NCBI RefSeq assembly: GCF_900114035.1 | Contig: NZ_FORP01000002.1 | Coordinates: 482,042-546,041, forward strand | Source: Amycolatopsis sacchari | Lineage (GTDB): Bacteria; Actinomycetota; Actinomycetes; Mycobacteriales; Pseudonocardiaceae | DNA length: 64,000 nt | Direction: 5' to 3' | Part shown: positions 37,090-46,157 of the stretch, piece after piece | How positions within the stretch are numbered: position 1 is the stretch's first letter | Layout of the letters: each line of letters begins with the position of its first letter | Notes under the pieces: model-generated | Databases searched by the model: none | The model's input: only the letters and a program-made list of their open reading frames with translations | Told to the model about the DNA's origin: nothing | Made by a program: the position numbers and the translations under genes

Positions 37090-39017
37090 TTCTCCGCCTC
37101 CGGGGTCACCACGGCCAGCACCTCGTCCAGCGCGACCTGTTGGCCCGCCTGGACACGCACCTCACGCACCACCCCGTCCACCGGCGCGACCAGGGTGTGC
37201 TCCATCTTCATCGCCTCGACCACGAGCAGCGGCGCCCCCGCCGCGACCCGCTCGCCGGGCGCCACCTTCACCACCAGGACCGTGCCGGGCATCGGGCTGA
37301 CGACCGGGCCGCCCTCGTTCGACTCTCCGCGCGTCGCCAGCAGGTTGGGCCGCTCGCCGACCGCCACCGCGAAACCGTCACGCGCCAGCCATTCCCCCGC
37401 ACGCCGGTACCGCCGGAACTCGCCCGCGTAGTGCACGTCGAGCCGGTTTCCCTCGCGCCGCGCGGAAACCCGCACCGGCTCCCCGTCGCCGACGACGACC
37501 GTCGCCGCGTCCGGCGAGCCCTCGACCCGCACCAGCGCCTCGGTCTCCCCGGCCTTGAGGCGCATCGTCACGCCCCCGCCGCCGCCCAGCCGCCAGCCGC
37601 TCGGCACGTCCCACGGGTCCACGACGTCGCCCGAGGGCTGCAGGTCGAGCACCCGGTCCAGCGCGGCGGCGACGAAGAACTCCTCCGGCACCTCCGAGGG
37701 CACGAGCGACTCCAGCCGCCGCTCCACCAACCCGGTGTCGATCTGTCCACTTCGGACATCCGGGTCCGCGAGCAGCGCACGCAGGAACGCGACGTTCGTG
37801 GTCAGGCCCAGCACAGCCGTGTCCGCCAGCGCGCAGTCGAGCCGGTGCAGCGCCGCCGCGCGGTCCGGCCCCCACGCGACCACCTTCGCGAGCATCGGGT
37901 CGTAGTTCGAGCTGACGACCGTGCCGGGGCTCAGCCACGAATCGACACGCACGTCGGTGGGCTCGTGCAGGTCGAGCACGGTGCCGCCGGTCGGGATGAA
38001 GCCCCTGGCCGCGTCCTCGGCGTAGACGCGGACCTCCACCGCGTGCCCGTCGAGCCGGATGTCCTCCTGCGTCAGGGAAAGCGCTTCCCCGGCGGCGACG
38101 CGCACCTGCCACTCGACGAGGTCGAGCCCGGTCACCAGCTCGGTGACCGGGTGCTCGACCTGCAGCCGCGTGTTCATCTCCATGAAGAAGAACTCGTCCG
38201 GCGCGTGTGCCGACACGATGAACTCGACCGTGCCCGCGCCGGTGTACCCCACGGACCGGGCCGCCTCCACCGCGGCCGCGCCCATCCTCGCGCGGGTCGC
38301 CTCGTCGAGGAGCACCGAGGGCGCCTCCTCGACAATCTTCTGGTGCCGCCGCTGGAGGCTGCACTCGCGCTCGCCGAGGTGCAGCACTGTGCCGTGCGTG
38401 TCGGCGAGCACCTGGATCTCGATGTGCCGCGGCGTGGTGACGAAGCGTTCGAGCAGCAGCCGGTCGTCCCCGAAGGCCGAACGCGCCTCGCGCTGCGCCG
38501 ACTCCACCGCCGCCGCGAGGTCCGCCGGGTCGGTCACCAGCCGCATGCCCTTGCCGCCACCGCCCGCGGACGGCTTGAGCAGCAGCGGGTAACCGACCTC
38601 GGCGGCTGCCGCGGCGATCTCGTCCACTTCGGACACACCGGGCACCACCGGCACCCCGGCGGCCGACACCGTGGCCTTCGCCGCGATCTTGTCACCCATC
38701 GCCTCGATAGCTTCGGCGGGCGGGCCGATGAACACCAGCCCGGCCTCGGCGCAGGCGCGCGCGAACCGCGCGTTCTCCGCCAGGAAGCCGTAGCCGGGGT
38801 GCACCGCCTGCGCACCGGCGCGCTGCGCGGCTTCCACCATGTCCGAAATGGACAGGTAGTCCGAAACGCGCACCGCGGTGTCGGCCTCCCGCACCGCGCG
38901 CGTGCCGGCGTCCGCGTCCGTGTACACCGCCACCGAGCGGATTCCCATGCGCCGCAAGGTGTTCATCACCCGCACCGCGATCTCCCCGCGGTTCGCGACC
39001 AGCACCGTGTCGAACAT
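37086..39017 (-). CDS. accA1: Acyl-CoA carboxylase alpha subunit (biotin carboxylase + BCCP)
   Basis: A 643-residue biotin-dependent carboxylase subunit. Biotin carboxylase at the N-terminus ([45 protein letters not shown]-grasp loop; [14 protein letters not shown]), and a C-terminal biotinyl domain with the target Lys in [10 protein letters not shown] near residue 604. It carboxylates biotin for the AccD1 partner. ATG 39017 gives the family start; GTG 39023 would overlap the upstream stop as GTGA. Neighbours point to 3-methylcrotonyl-CoA rather than acetyl-CoA as substrate. Confidence 0.92.
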   Translation of the reverse strand: MFDTVLVANRGEIAVRVMNTLRRMGIRSVAVYTDADAGTRAVREADTAVRVSDYLSISDMVEAAQRAGAQAVHPGYGFLAENARFARACAEAGLVFIGPPAEAIEAMGDKIAAKATVSAAGVPVVPGVSEVDEIAAAAAEVGYPLLLKPSAGGGGKGMRLVTDPADLAAAVESAQREARSAFGDDRLLLERFVTTPRHIEIQVLADTHGTVLHLGERECSLQRRHQKIVEEAPSVLLDEATRARMGAAAVEAARSVGYTGAGTVEFIVSAHAPDEFFFMEMNTRLQVEHPVTELVTGLDLVEWQVRVAAGEALSLTQEDIRLDGHAVEVRVYAEDAARGFIPTGGTVLDLHEPTDVRVDSWLSPGTVVSSNYDPMLAKVVAWGPDRAAALHRLDCALADTAVLGLTTNVAFLRALLADPDVRSGQIDTGLVERRLESLVPSEVPEEFFVAAALDRVLDLQPSGDVVDPWDVPSGWRLGGGGGVTMRLKAGETEALVRVEGSPDAATVVVGDGEPVRVSARREGNRLDVHYAGEFRRYRRAGEWLARDGFAVAVGERPNLLATRGESNEGGPVVSPMPGTVLVVKVAPGERVAAGAPLLVVEAMKMEHTLVAPVDGVVREVRVQAGQQVALDEVLAVVTPEAEK

Positions 39018-39019
39018 GA

Positions 39020-40603
39020 TCACATCCTGAATACGCCGTAGCCGACGGGTTCCAGCGGCGCGTTCGCCGCGACGGACAACGCGAGCCCGAGCACCGTGCG
39101 GGTGTCCGCCGGGTCGATCACGCCGTCGTCCCACAGCCGCGCGGTCGAGTAGTACGGGTTGCCCTGTTCCTCGTACTGCGCCCGGATGCGGTCCTTGAAC
39201 TCCTCCTCGTCCCCGCCGTCACGCCGGACGGCCGAGAGCACCTGCGCCGCCTGCTCCCCGCCCATCACCGAAATCCGGGCGTTGGGCCACATCCACAGGA
39301 ACCGGGGCGAGTACGCCCGCCCGCACATCGAGTAGTTCCCGGCGCCGAACGACCCGCCGATGATCACGGTCAGCTTCGGCACCCGCGCGCACGCCACGGC
39401 GGTCACCATCTTCGCGCCGTGCTTGGCGATGCCGCCCGCCTCGTACGCCTTGCCGACCATGAACCCGCTGATGTTCTGCAGGAACACCAACGGGATCGAA
39501 CGCCTGTCGCACAGCTCGATGAAGTGCGCGCCCTTCATCGCCGACTCGGCGAACAACACGCCGTTGTTCGCGACGATGCCGACCGGGTGCCCGTGGATGC
39601 GGGCGAACCCGGTGACGAGGGTCGCCCCGTACTCCTTCTTGAACTCGGCGAACCGGCTGCCGTCGACGATCCGCGCGATCACCTCGCGCACGTCGTACGG
39701 CGTGCGGGAATCCACCGGCACCGCGCCGTAGAGCTGCTTCGGGTCCACCACCGGCTCCTCGACCGGCGCGACGTCCCACGGGCGCGGCGCGCGCGGGCCG
39801 AGCGTGGAGACGATGGACCGGACGATCCGCAGCGCGTGCCCGTCGTCGTCGGCGAGGTGGTCGGTGACGCCGGACTGCCGGGCGTGCACGTCCCCGCCGC
39901 CCAGCTCCTCCGCCGTGACGACCTCACCGGTCGCCGCCTTCACCAGCGGCGGGCCGCCGAGGAAGATCGTGCCCTGGTTCCGCACGATCACCGCTTCGTC
40001 GCTCATCGCCGGGACGTACGCGCCGCCGGCGGTGCACGAGCCGAGCACCGCGGCGATCTGCGGGATACCGCGTGCGGACATCGTCGCCTGGTTGTAGAAG
40101 ATGCGGCCGAAGTGCTCGCGGTCGGGGAACACCTCGTCCTGCCGGGGCAGGAACGCGCCGCCGGAGTCGACGAGGTAGAGGCACGGCAGGTTGTTGTGCA
40201 GCGCCACTTCCTGCGCCCGCAGGTGCTTCTTGACGGTCATCGGGTAGTAGGTGCCGCCCTTGACCGTGGCGTCGTTCGCGACGATCACGCACTCGCGGCC
40301 CGACACGCGGCCGATCCCGGTGATGATCCCGGCGGCCGGCGCCTCGTCGTCGTAGAGGCCGTTCGCGGCGAGCGGGGACAGCTCCAGGAAGGGGGAACCG
40401 GGGTCGAGCAGCGCGTCGACCCTGTCCCGCGGCAGCAGCTTGCCGCGCTCGACGTGCCGGGCGCGGGCCTTCTCCGGGCCGCCGAGCCGCGCGGCCGCGA
40501 GCCGCTTGTGCAGGTCCTCGACCAGTTCGGCGTGCGCCGTCGCGTTGCGCGCGTAACTCTCGCTCCGCGGATCCACCGCGGTGGTCAACGTCGGTGTGTC
40601 CAT
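39020..40603 (-). CDS. accD1: Acyl-CoA carboxylase beta subunit (methylcrotonyl-CoA type)
   Basis: A 527-residue carboxyltransferase. The signature [21 protein letters not shown] (split here after 20: [20 protein letters not shown]) with [10 protein letters not shown] and [20 protein letters not shown] is characteristic of methylcrotonyl-CoA carboxylase beta subunits. An N-terminal [19 protein letters not shown] segment binds acyl-CoA. ATG 40603. First gene of the operon; two operator arms lie at 40613-40658 directly upstream. Likely repressed by the TetR at 42483. Confidence 0.9.
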   Translation of the reverse strand: MDTPTLTTAVDPRSESYARNATAHAELVEDLHKRLAAARLGGPEKARARHVERGKLLPRDRVDALLDPGSPFLELSPLAANGLYDDEAPAAGIITGIGRVSGRECVIVANDATVKGGTYYPMTVKKHLRAQEVALHNNLPCLYLVDSGGAFLPRQDEVFPDREHFGRIFYNQATMSARGIPQIAAVLGSCTAGGAYVPAMSDEAVIVRNQGTIFLGGPPLVKAATGEVVTAEELGGGDVHARQSGVTDHLADDDGHALRIVRSIVSTLGPRAPRPWDVAPVEEPVVDPKQLYGAVPVDSRTPYDVREVIARIVDGSRFAEFKKEYGATLVTGFARIHGHPVGIVANNGVLFAESAMKGAHFIELCDRRSIPLVFLQNISGFMVGKAYEAGGIAKHGAKMVTAVACARVPKLTVIIGGSFGAGNYSMCGRAYSPRFLWMWPNARISVMGGEQAAQVLSAVRRDGGDEEEFKDRIRAQYEEQGNPYYSTARLWDDGVIDPADTRTVLGLALSVAANAPLEPVGYGVFRM

Positions 40604-40612
40604 GCCAGCCCA

Positions 40613-40658
40613 GGTTAGTCGTCGTTAACTACTGCCCCGATGTTAACGACGACTAACC
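40613..40658. promoter_or_regulatory. Twin 17-bp inverted TetR operators upstream of accD1
   Basis: GGTTAGTCGTCGTTAAC (40613-40629) and its exact reverse complement GTTAACGACGACTAACC (40642-40658) are separated by 12 bp. Each arm is itself a near-palindrome of the form GTTA-8-TAAC, so two repressor dimers could bind. The first arm begins 9 bp upstream of the accD1 ATG. The same 16-bp form, GTTAGCGGTCGCTAAC, lies before the TetR gene at 42483. Confidence 0.8.
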
Positions 40659-40672
40659 ACGCTGTCCAGCGG

Positions 40673-41461
40673 TCAGAACGCGGCGGTGAACGTCGGGTAG
40701 TAGCCGCTCGCCTGACCGGTCGCGGTCGGGTGGTACGACTCGTCGATCGGCAGGGTCACGCTGTGCAGCCACGCCGAACCGGAGCAGATCTCGTGCCCGG
40801 TGAAGGCGGGCCGGACGTCGGCGAAGGTGAACCCGGCGTTGGCCGCCTCCTTCTCGATCACCGTGTCCAGCGCGTCCGCCCCGCCGTTGATGTAGCCGCG
40901 GGAGGTGTCCGACAGCCCGACCGAGCAGGACCCGCCGATCTTGTAGAAGTGCGGGTAGCCGAGCACCACGACCTTGGCGTTGGGCGCCTTGCTCCGGATG
41001 GTCCGGTACACGGTGTCGAGCAGGCCCGGCAGGGTGGTGTTGACGTAGTCGGTGGCGTTCGCGATCGCGGTCTTGCAGCCCGAGTCCCCGCCGAGGATGC
41101 AGTCCTGCATCACGCTGCTGAACCCGGCGTCGTTGCCGCCCACGCTGATCGACACGAGCGTCGTGCTCGCGCTCAGCGCGCCCACCTGGTTGTTGAGCAC
41201 GTCCGAGGTCTTCGCCCCCGAGCACGCCTGGAAGCTCAGCGACGCCCCGCTGCTGCTCGCGTAGAGCGACGGGTACGCCTTCGAACTGCGCTTGCAGCTG
41301 CTCGAGTCGATGTAGGACCCGGCGCCGACTCCCGAGGAGTAGGAATCGCCGAGCGCGACGTAGTTGATCGTGGCGGCCTGGGCGGCCGTGGTGAGTCCCA
41401 GCGTGGCCAGTACCACGGCGACGATGACGGTGACGGTTCTGCGGGCTGCGGGGACGGACAT
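40673..41461 (-). CDS. Secreted SGNH/GDSL lipase-esterase
   Basis: A 262-residue exported hydrolase. Signal peptide with cleavage after AQA (residue 29), then block I VALGDSYSSG with nucleophile Ser40, block III VGGNDAGF with the oxyanion Asn near 108, and block V DESYHPT with Asp and His near 240. Five or six Cys suggest disulfides, as in Streptomyces extracellular GDSL lipases. Tandem paralogue lies 107 bp upstream on the same strand. Likely acts on lipid or ester substrates outside the cell. Confidence 0.9.
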   Translation of the reverse strand: MSVPAARRTVTVIVAVVLATLGLTTAAQAATINYVALGDSYSSGVGAGSYIDSSSCKRSSKAYPSLYASSSGASLSFQACSGAKTSDVLNNQVGALSASTTLVSISVGGNDAGFSSVMQDCILGGDSGCKTAIANATDYVNTTLPGLLDTVYRTIRSKAPNAKVVVLGYPHFYKIGGSCSVGLSDTSRGYINGGADALDTVIEKEAANAGFTFADVRPAFTGHEICSGSAWLHSVTLPIDESYHPTATGQASGYYPTFTAAF

Positions 41462-41567
41462 GGGTCGAACGCCCTTCTCTGAAGTGACAGACCTCCTTTA
41501 GATGTAGCAGGGTTGTTTCTCACAGGGACCCGCAATTAGTTGGAAAGTGGTAACGAGACGGCGAACG

Positions 41568-42347
41568 TCAGAGTGCGCCGGTGAACGCCGGGTAGTAGCC
41601 GCTCGCCTGGCCGGTGACGTTCGGGTGGAACGACTCGTCGAGCGGGAAAACCACGTTGTTGAGCCAAGCCTCGCTCGCGCAGGCTTCGTGTCCGGTGAAG
41701 GCGGGACGCACGTCGGCGAACGCGAAACCGGCGTTGGCGGCCGCCTTGCCGATCACCGCATCGAGTTCGTCGGCGGCACCGTTGATCAGCCCGCGGGAGC
41801 CGTCGGACGGGGCGAACGCGCAGGACGTGCCGAGCTGGTAGATGTGCGGGTAGCCGAGCACCACGACCTTCGCCTGCGGCGCCTTCACGCGGATGGCCGA
41901 GTAGAGGCCATCGAGCTGACCCGGCAACGTGTTGTGCACGTAGTCCACGGCCTTGTCCACCGCGGCCTGGCACGCGGCGTCGCCGCCGAGCACGCACTCC
42001 TGCATCACGTCGGTGAACCCGGCGTCACTGCCGCCGACGCTGATCGAGACGAGCGCCGTGCTCGCGCTCAGCGCGTCGAGCTGCTTGGCCGTCACGTCGG
42101 TGGTGGTGGCACCCGTGCAGGCCTGGAAGTTCAGCTTCGCACCGCTGTTCTGCGCGTACAGCTCCGGGTACGCGACCGCGCTGCGCTTGCAGTCGGCGTT
42201 CGTGTAGGACCCGGCGCCGACCCCGGCGGAGTAGGAGTCGCCGAGCGCGACGTAGTCGACGGTGTCCGCCTGTGCGGCCGTGGTGAACCCGAGCGCGACC
42301 AGTACGGCGGCGGTGAGCGCGGCGAACGTTCTGCGTGCGGTGGTCAT
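41568..42347 (-). CDS. Secreted SGNH/GDSL-like protein, paralogue with altered block III
   Basis: A 259-residue secreted protein closely similar throughout to the gene at 40673-41461. Signal peptide ends at TTAAQA (residue 26). Block I is VALGDSYSAG (Ser38) and block V DESFHPN, but block III reads VGGSDAGF: the usual oxyanion-hole Asn is Ser. ATG 42347 with AAGGAG 6 nt upstream. A tandem duplication followed by divergence; activity may be reduced or shifted. Confidence 0.88.
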   Translation of the reverse strand: MTTARRTFAALTAAVLVALGFTTAAQADTVDYVALGDSYSAGVGAGSYTNADCKRSAVAYPELYAQNSGAKLNFQACTGATTTDVTAKQLDALSASTALVSISVGGSDAGFTDVMQECVLGGDAACQAAVDKAVDYVHNTLPGQLDGLYSAIRVKAPQAKVVVLGYPHIYQLGTSCAFAPSDGSRGLINGAADELDAVIGKAAANAGFAFADVRPAFTGHEACASEAWLNNVVFPLDESFHPNVTGQASGYYPAFTGAL

Positions 42348-42445
42348 GGAGCTCCTTTCGTGGAAGAGGGCCCACGCTGGCACCCGGCTCCCGCCTACCG
42401 GCGGGTTTCTGCCCTGACGTCCCCGCGAATCCGCCCCGGGCAGAC

Positions 42446-42461
42446 GTTAGCGGTCGCTAAC
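42446..42461. promoter_or_regulatory. Palindromic operator upstream of TetR gene
   Basis: GTTAGCGGTCGCTAAC has 7-bp perfect arms around GT and ends 21 bp before the TetR ATG, overlapping the likely promoter (TTGACC next to TAGCAT is visible at 42462-42476). It has the same layout as the accD1 operators, implying autoregulation by the same repressor. Confidence 0.75.
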
Positions 42462-42482
42462 TTGACCCGATAGCATGAAGGA

Positions 42483-43070
42483 ATGTCCAGCTCCACCCCC
42501 CTGGTCAACGGCGAGAAGGCGAGCCGCCGCGAGCAGATCCTGACCGCCGCGGCCGAACTGTTCGCGCGGCACGGGTTCCACGGGGTGGGCATCGACGACA
42601 TCGGCGCCGCGGTCGGCATCTCCGGTCCCGCGCTGTACCGCCACTTCCGCAGCAAGGACGCGATGCTGGGCGAGATGCTCAGCTCGATCAGCCACTACCT
42701 GCTCGACGGCGGCACCGCGCGGGCGGAGCGGGCCGAGGACCCGGAGCACGTGCTCGCCGAACTGGTCGACTTCCACGTGGACTTCGCGTTGAGCCAGCCG
42801 TCGTTGATCACCGTGCAGGAGCGCAACCTGGCGAACCTGACCGACGAGGACCGCAAACAGGTGCGCGCGTTGCAGCGCCGCTACGTCGAGGTGTGGGTGA
42901 AGGCGATCAGGGACGCGGTGCCGGGCGTCAGCGAGCGGCGCGCGCGCTCGGCCGCACACGCCGTGTTCGGTCTGATCAACTCGACGCCGTACAACCGCTA
43001 TCTGGCTGACGAAGAACTCGCCGCGCTGCTGCGCCGGCTCGCGCTCGGTGCACTGCGCGCACTCGCGTGA
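42483..43070 (+). CDS. TetR-family repressor, probably of the accD1 operon (AccR-like)
   Basis: A 195-residue TetR protein: IDDIGAAVGISGPALYRHF is the HTH, followed by a compact ligand domain. Its promoter carries GTTAGCGGTCGCTAAC, matching the arms before accD1 2 kb away. In Streptomyces a TetR repressor called AccR controls an accD1A1-hmgL-fadE operon and senses short acyl-CoAs; this gene looks like the counterpart, though the two SGNH lipase genes now separate it from accD1. ATG 42483 has AAGGA just before it. Confidence 0.82.
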   Translation: MSSSTPLVNGEKASRREQILTAAAELFARHGFHGVGIDDIGAAVGISGPALYRHFRSKDAMLGEMLSSISHYLLDGGTARAERAEDPEHVLAELVDFHVDFALSQPSLITVQERNLANLTDEDRKQVRALQRRYVEVWVKAIRDAVPGVSERRARSAAHAVFGLINSTPYNRYLADEELAALLRRLALGALRALA

Positions 43071-43125
43071 GTCACCCGTTCTTCGCACTGGCGCGAACCC
43101 CCGATCTCTGGTGTTTGATAGGCGG

Positions 43126-43590
43126 GTGAGCAGCGAGCAGAAGATCGTGGCGAAGGCACAGCGTGCACTCGTCGCGATGCGGCTCGGCCGGGACGACGAC
43201 GCGCTCGACGAGGTGGCGCCGTCCTCCACGGCCGAGATGCGCGAACTGGTGCTGTTGCTGTTCGGCGAGTGCAGCACGATGGTGTCCGCGCTGGGCGACG
43301 GCGGCAGCGCGCCGGTGAAGGTGCAGGTGTTCGACGAGGCGGGCGAAGAGGTCCCGATCGACGAGGCCGACCCGCCGGTGCGCACGGCCGTGCGCACGCT
43401 GCTCGCGGAGGTGCACGGCAACACCGAGGCCGCCGAGGAGCAGGTGGAGATCGCCCTGTCGAGCGCGGCGCCGGACGAGGTGAACAGCCTGGTGCTGCAG
43501 GCACTGCGCTGGACCATCCGGCTGTCCGCCGAGTGCCTCGACCGGGACCTGCCGGTCACCGACTGGGTGCACGAGGCACTGGCGGACTGA
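43126..43590 (+). CDS. Conserved actinobacterial protein of unknown function
   Basis: A 154-residue acidic, mostly helical protein from GTG 43126 (MSSEQKIVAKAQRALVAMRL...). No signal peptide, membrane segment or catalytic motif. The upstream GGCGG is weak, so translation may be leaderless. It sits 55 bp after the TetR gene and converges with metX. The helical pattern suggests a protein-protein adaptor; I do not recognise the family. Confidence 0.6.
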   Translation: MSSEQKIVAKAQRALVAMRLGRDDDALDEVAPSSTAEMRELVLLLFGECSTMVSALGDGGSAPVKVQVFDEAGEEVPIDEADPPVRTAVRTLLAEVHGNTEAAEEQVEIALSSAAPDEVNSLVLQALRWTIRLSAECLDRDLPVTDWVHEALAD

Positions 43591-43599
43591 GCCGGTGTC

Positions 43600-44724
43600 C
43601 TAACCCAGCAGGGACTTCACCAGTGCGGAGAGCTGCGGCGTCTCGATGAGGAACGAGTCGTGCCCGTACGGGGACGAGATCACCGCCGCCTCACCGGCCG
43701 TCGGGATCCCGGCCGCGAGGTCGCGTGACTGGTACGGCGGATACAGCCGGTCGCTGTCCACGCCCGCCACCACCGTCCGCGCCGTCACGCGGGACAGCGC
43801 CTGCCCCACGCCGCCGCGGTCCCTGCCGACGTCGTGGTCGTTCATCGACTCGGTCAGCAGCAGGTAGCTGTTCGCGTCGAAGCGGCGGACCAGCTTGTCC
43901 GCGTGGTGGTCCAAATAGGACTCCACGGCGTACCGGTCATCGCCGGGGGCCTGGCGGTGCCGGCCGAACCGCTGGGACAGCTCGGGTTCGCTGCGGTACG
44001 TCACGTGCGCGATCCGCCGGGCGATGCCCAGCCCCACGTGCGGGCCCTCGCCGGGGGCGGCGTCGTAGTAGTCGCCGCCGCGCCAGCCCGGGTCCGACCG
44101 GATCGCGTGCAGCTGCGGCGCCGCCCACGCGATCTGCTCCGCCGAGGCGGCGGCCGTGGAGGCGACCACGAGCAACGCGTCCACGCGCGCGGGCAGGCCC
44201 ACCGCCCACTCCAGCGCACGCATGCCGCCCATCGACCCGCCGAGCACGAGCGCCCACCGCTCGATCCCCAGCGCGTCGGCGAGCGCGGCCTCGGCCACCA
44301 CTTGGTCCCGCACGGTCAGCCGCGGAAACCTGCTGCCCCACGGCTTCCCGTCCGGATCCGGCGACGACGGGCCCGTCGTGCCCTGGCAGCCACCCAGGAT
44401 GTTGGGCACGACGACGAACACCTCGTCGGTGTCGAGCGCGCGGCCAGGCCCGATCAGCCCGTCCCACCAGCCAGGCGATGGGTGCCCTGGCCCGGCCGGC
44501 CCCGCCGCGTGCGAATCCCCGGTGAGGGCGTGCTCGATCAACACGGCGTTGGACGCGTCCGAGTTCAGCTTTCCCCAGGTCTCGTAGGCGACGCGGTACC
44601 CGGGCAGGCTGCCGCCCGCCTCCAGCCGCAACTCCCCTGGCACCGTCAGGAACTGCCGGTGCCCGGGTGGATCCCCCTCCCGCCACGCACCCGTGGCGGG
44701 AGGGAGGTCCCGCGCTGGGCTCAC
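43600..44724 (-). CDS. metX: Homoserine O-acetyltransferase
   Basis: A 374-residue alpha/beta-hydrolase-fold acyltransferase that makes O-acetylhomoserine for methionine synthesis. It shows the oxyanion motif GDSHAAG region, the nucleophile in LVLGGSMGGMRALEWA, Asp in VAGVDSDRLYP and His in YGHDSFL. Length matches MetX. GTG 44724 overlaps the metY stop as GTGA, so the order is metY then metX in one transcript. No SAM riboswitch is seen upstream. Confidence 0.93.
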   Translation of the reverse strand: MSPARDLPPATGAWREGDPPGHRQFLTVPGELRLEAGGSLPGYRVAYETWGKLNSDASNAVLIEHALTGDSHAAGPAGPGHPSPGWWDGLIGPGRALDTDEVFVVVPNILGGCQGTTGPSSPDPDGKPWGSRFPRLTVRDQVVAEAALADALGIERWALVLGGSMGGMRALEWAVGLPARVDALLVVASTAAASAEQIAWAAPQLHAIRSDPGWRGGDYYDAAPGEGPHVGLGIARRIAHVTYRSEPELSQRFGRHRQAPGDDRYAVESYLDHHADKLVRRFDANSYLLLTESMNDHDVGRDRGGVGQALSRVTARTVVAGVDSDRLYPPYQSRDLAAGIPTAGEAAVISSPYGHDSFLIETPQLSALVKSLLG

Positions 44725-46025
44725 AGAGCCGCCTTGGCCGCCCGGAAACCGGCCTCCAGGTCGGCCTTGAGGTCCTCGATGCCCTCGATGCCGACCGCGA
44801 GCCGCACCAGGCCCGGCGTGACACCGCTGGACAGCTGCTCCTCGGGGTTGAGCTGGCTGTGCGTCGTGCTCGCCGGGTGCACGATCAGGCTGCGCACGTC
44901 GCCGATGTTGACCAGCTGGCTGTGCAGCTCGGTGCCGTCCACGAACTTGCGGCCCGCTTCGACGCCGCCACGCAGCTCGAACGACAGCACCGCGCCCGCG
45001 CCCTTGGGCAGGTACTTCTGCGCGAGCTGGTAGTGCGGGCTCGACGGCAGTCCGGCGTAGTAGACCTTCTCGACCTCGTCACGCTGCTCCAGCCACTCGG
45101 CCAGCGCCTGCGCGTTCGCGACGTGGCGCTCCAGCCGCAGCGACAGCGTCTCGATGCCCTGGATGATGAGGAAGCTGTTGAGCGGCGAGATCGCGGCGCC
45201 GGTGTCCCGCAGCACCTGCACGCGGGCCTTCGCGGCGAACGCGCCGGGGCCGAGCGCCTCCCAGTACCGCAGGCCGTGGTAGCTGGGGTCGGGCTCGTTG
45301 AAACCGGGGAAGCGCTGCGGGTCGGCACCGAAGTCGAAGGTGCCGCCGTCGACGAGCACGCCGGCGATCGTCGTGCCGTGGCCGCCCAGGTACTTGGTCG
45401 CCGAGTGGATCACGACGTCGGCGCCGTGCTCGATCGGGCGCAGCAGGTACGGGGTGGGCACGGTGTTGTCGACGAACAGCGGGACACCCGCCTCGTGCGC
45501 CACGTCGGCGACCGCGCGGATGTCCAGCACGTCGCCACCCGGGTTCGCCAGTGTCTCGCCGAAGAACAGCTTGGTGTTCGGGCGGACCGCGGCGCGCCAC
45601 TGGTCGAGGTCGTTCTGGTCCTCGACGAAGCTGACCTCGATGCCCAGCTTCGGCAGGGTGTAGTGGAAGAGGTTGTACGTGCCGCCGTAGAGCTTCGGGC
45701 TCGACACGAGGTGGTCACCCGCCTGCGCCACGGTCAGCACCGCGGCGGTGAGGGCCGCGGAACCCGACGCGAACGCGAGCCCGGCGACACCGCCTTCCAG
45801 CGCGGCGACGCGCTGCTCCAGCACGTCCTGCGTCGGGTTCATGATCCGCGTGTAGATGTTGCCGGGCTCGGCGAGGCTGAACAGGTCTGCGCCGTGCTGG
45901 GTGTCCCGGAACACGTAGGACGTGGTCTGGTAGATCGGCGTCGCGCGGGCGCCGGTCGCGCTGTCCGGGTTCGCACCCGAGTGGATCTGTTTGGTCTCGA
46001 AGGACCAGGCCTCGTTGCTCGTCAT
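44721..46025 (-). CDS. metY: O-acetylhomoserine sulfhydrylase
   Basis: A 434-residue PLP enzyme of the cystathionine gamma-synthase family. SSPKLYGGTYNLF, VDNTVPTPYLL and the PLP Lys in VVIHSATKYLGGHGT, then the C-terminal SLIVHPASTTH, are diagnostic of MetY. It makes homocysteine directly from O-acetylhomoserine and sulfide. ATG 46025. Divergent from the PucR gene over 132 bp; that gap shows no riboswitch fold or obvious operator. Confidence 0.93.
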   Translation of the reverse strand: MTSNEAWSFETKQIHSGANPDSATGARATPIYQTTSYVFRDTQHGADLFSLAEPGNIYTRIMNPTQDVLEQRVAALEGGVAGLAFASGSAALTAAVLTVAQAGDHLVSSPKLYGGTYNLFHYTLPKLGIEVSFVEDQNDLDQWRAAVRPNTKLFFGETLANPGGDVLDIRAVADVAHEAGVPLFVDNTVPTPYLLRPIEHGADVVIHSATKYLGGHGTTIAGVLVDGGTFDFGADPQRFPGFNEPDPSYHGLRYWEALGPGAFAAKARVQVLRDTGAAISPLNSFLIIQGIETLSLRLERHVANAQALAEWLEQRDEVEKVYYAGLPSSPHYQLAQKYLPKGAGAVLSFELRGGVEAGRKFVDGTELHSQLVNIGDVRSLIVHPASTTHSQLNPEEQLSSGVTPGLVRLAVGIEGIEDLKADLEAGFRAAKAAL

Positions 46026-46157
46026 GGTCTCGGACGCTAGCCATTCCGGCCGTTCCCGACCAACCGGTTCCAGTGGCTGGGCACCCTTGTGGGCAGTGCT
46101 CCCGGCGTGCTGGGCAACCTGGCCTCCGGCGGCCCGAACGCGCCGTATGCTGCGCGA

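Noticed and set aside
35350..37431. Long plus-strand open frame
   Set aside because: Pro/Arg/Ala-rich and antisense to fadE and accA1; no ribosome-binding site or domain.
46026..46157. SAM riboswitch upstream of metY
   Set aside because: The 132-bp gap has no conserved S-box stems or terminator that I can see.
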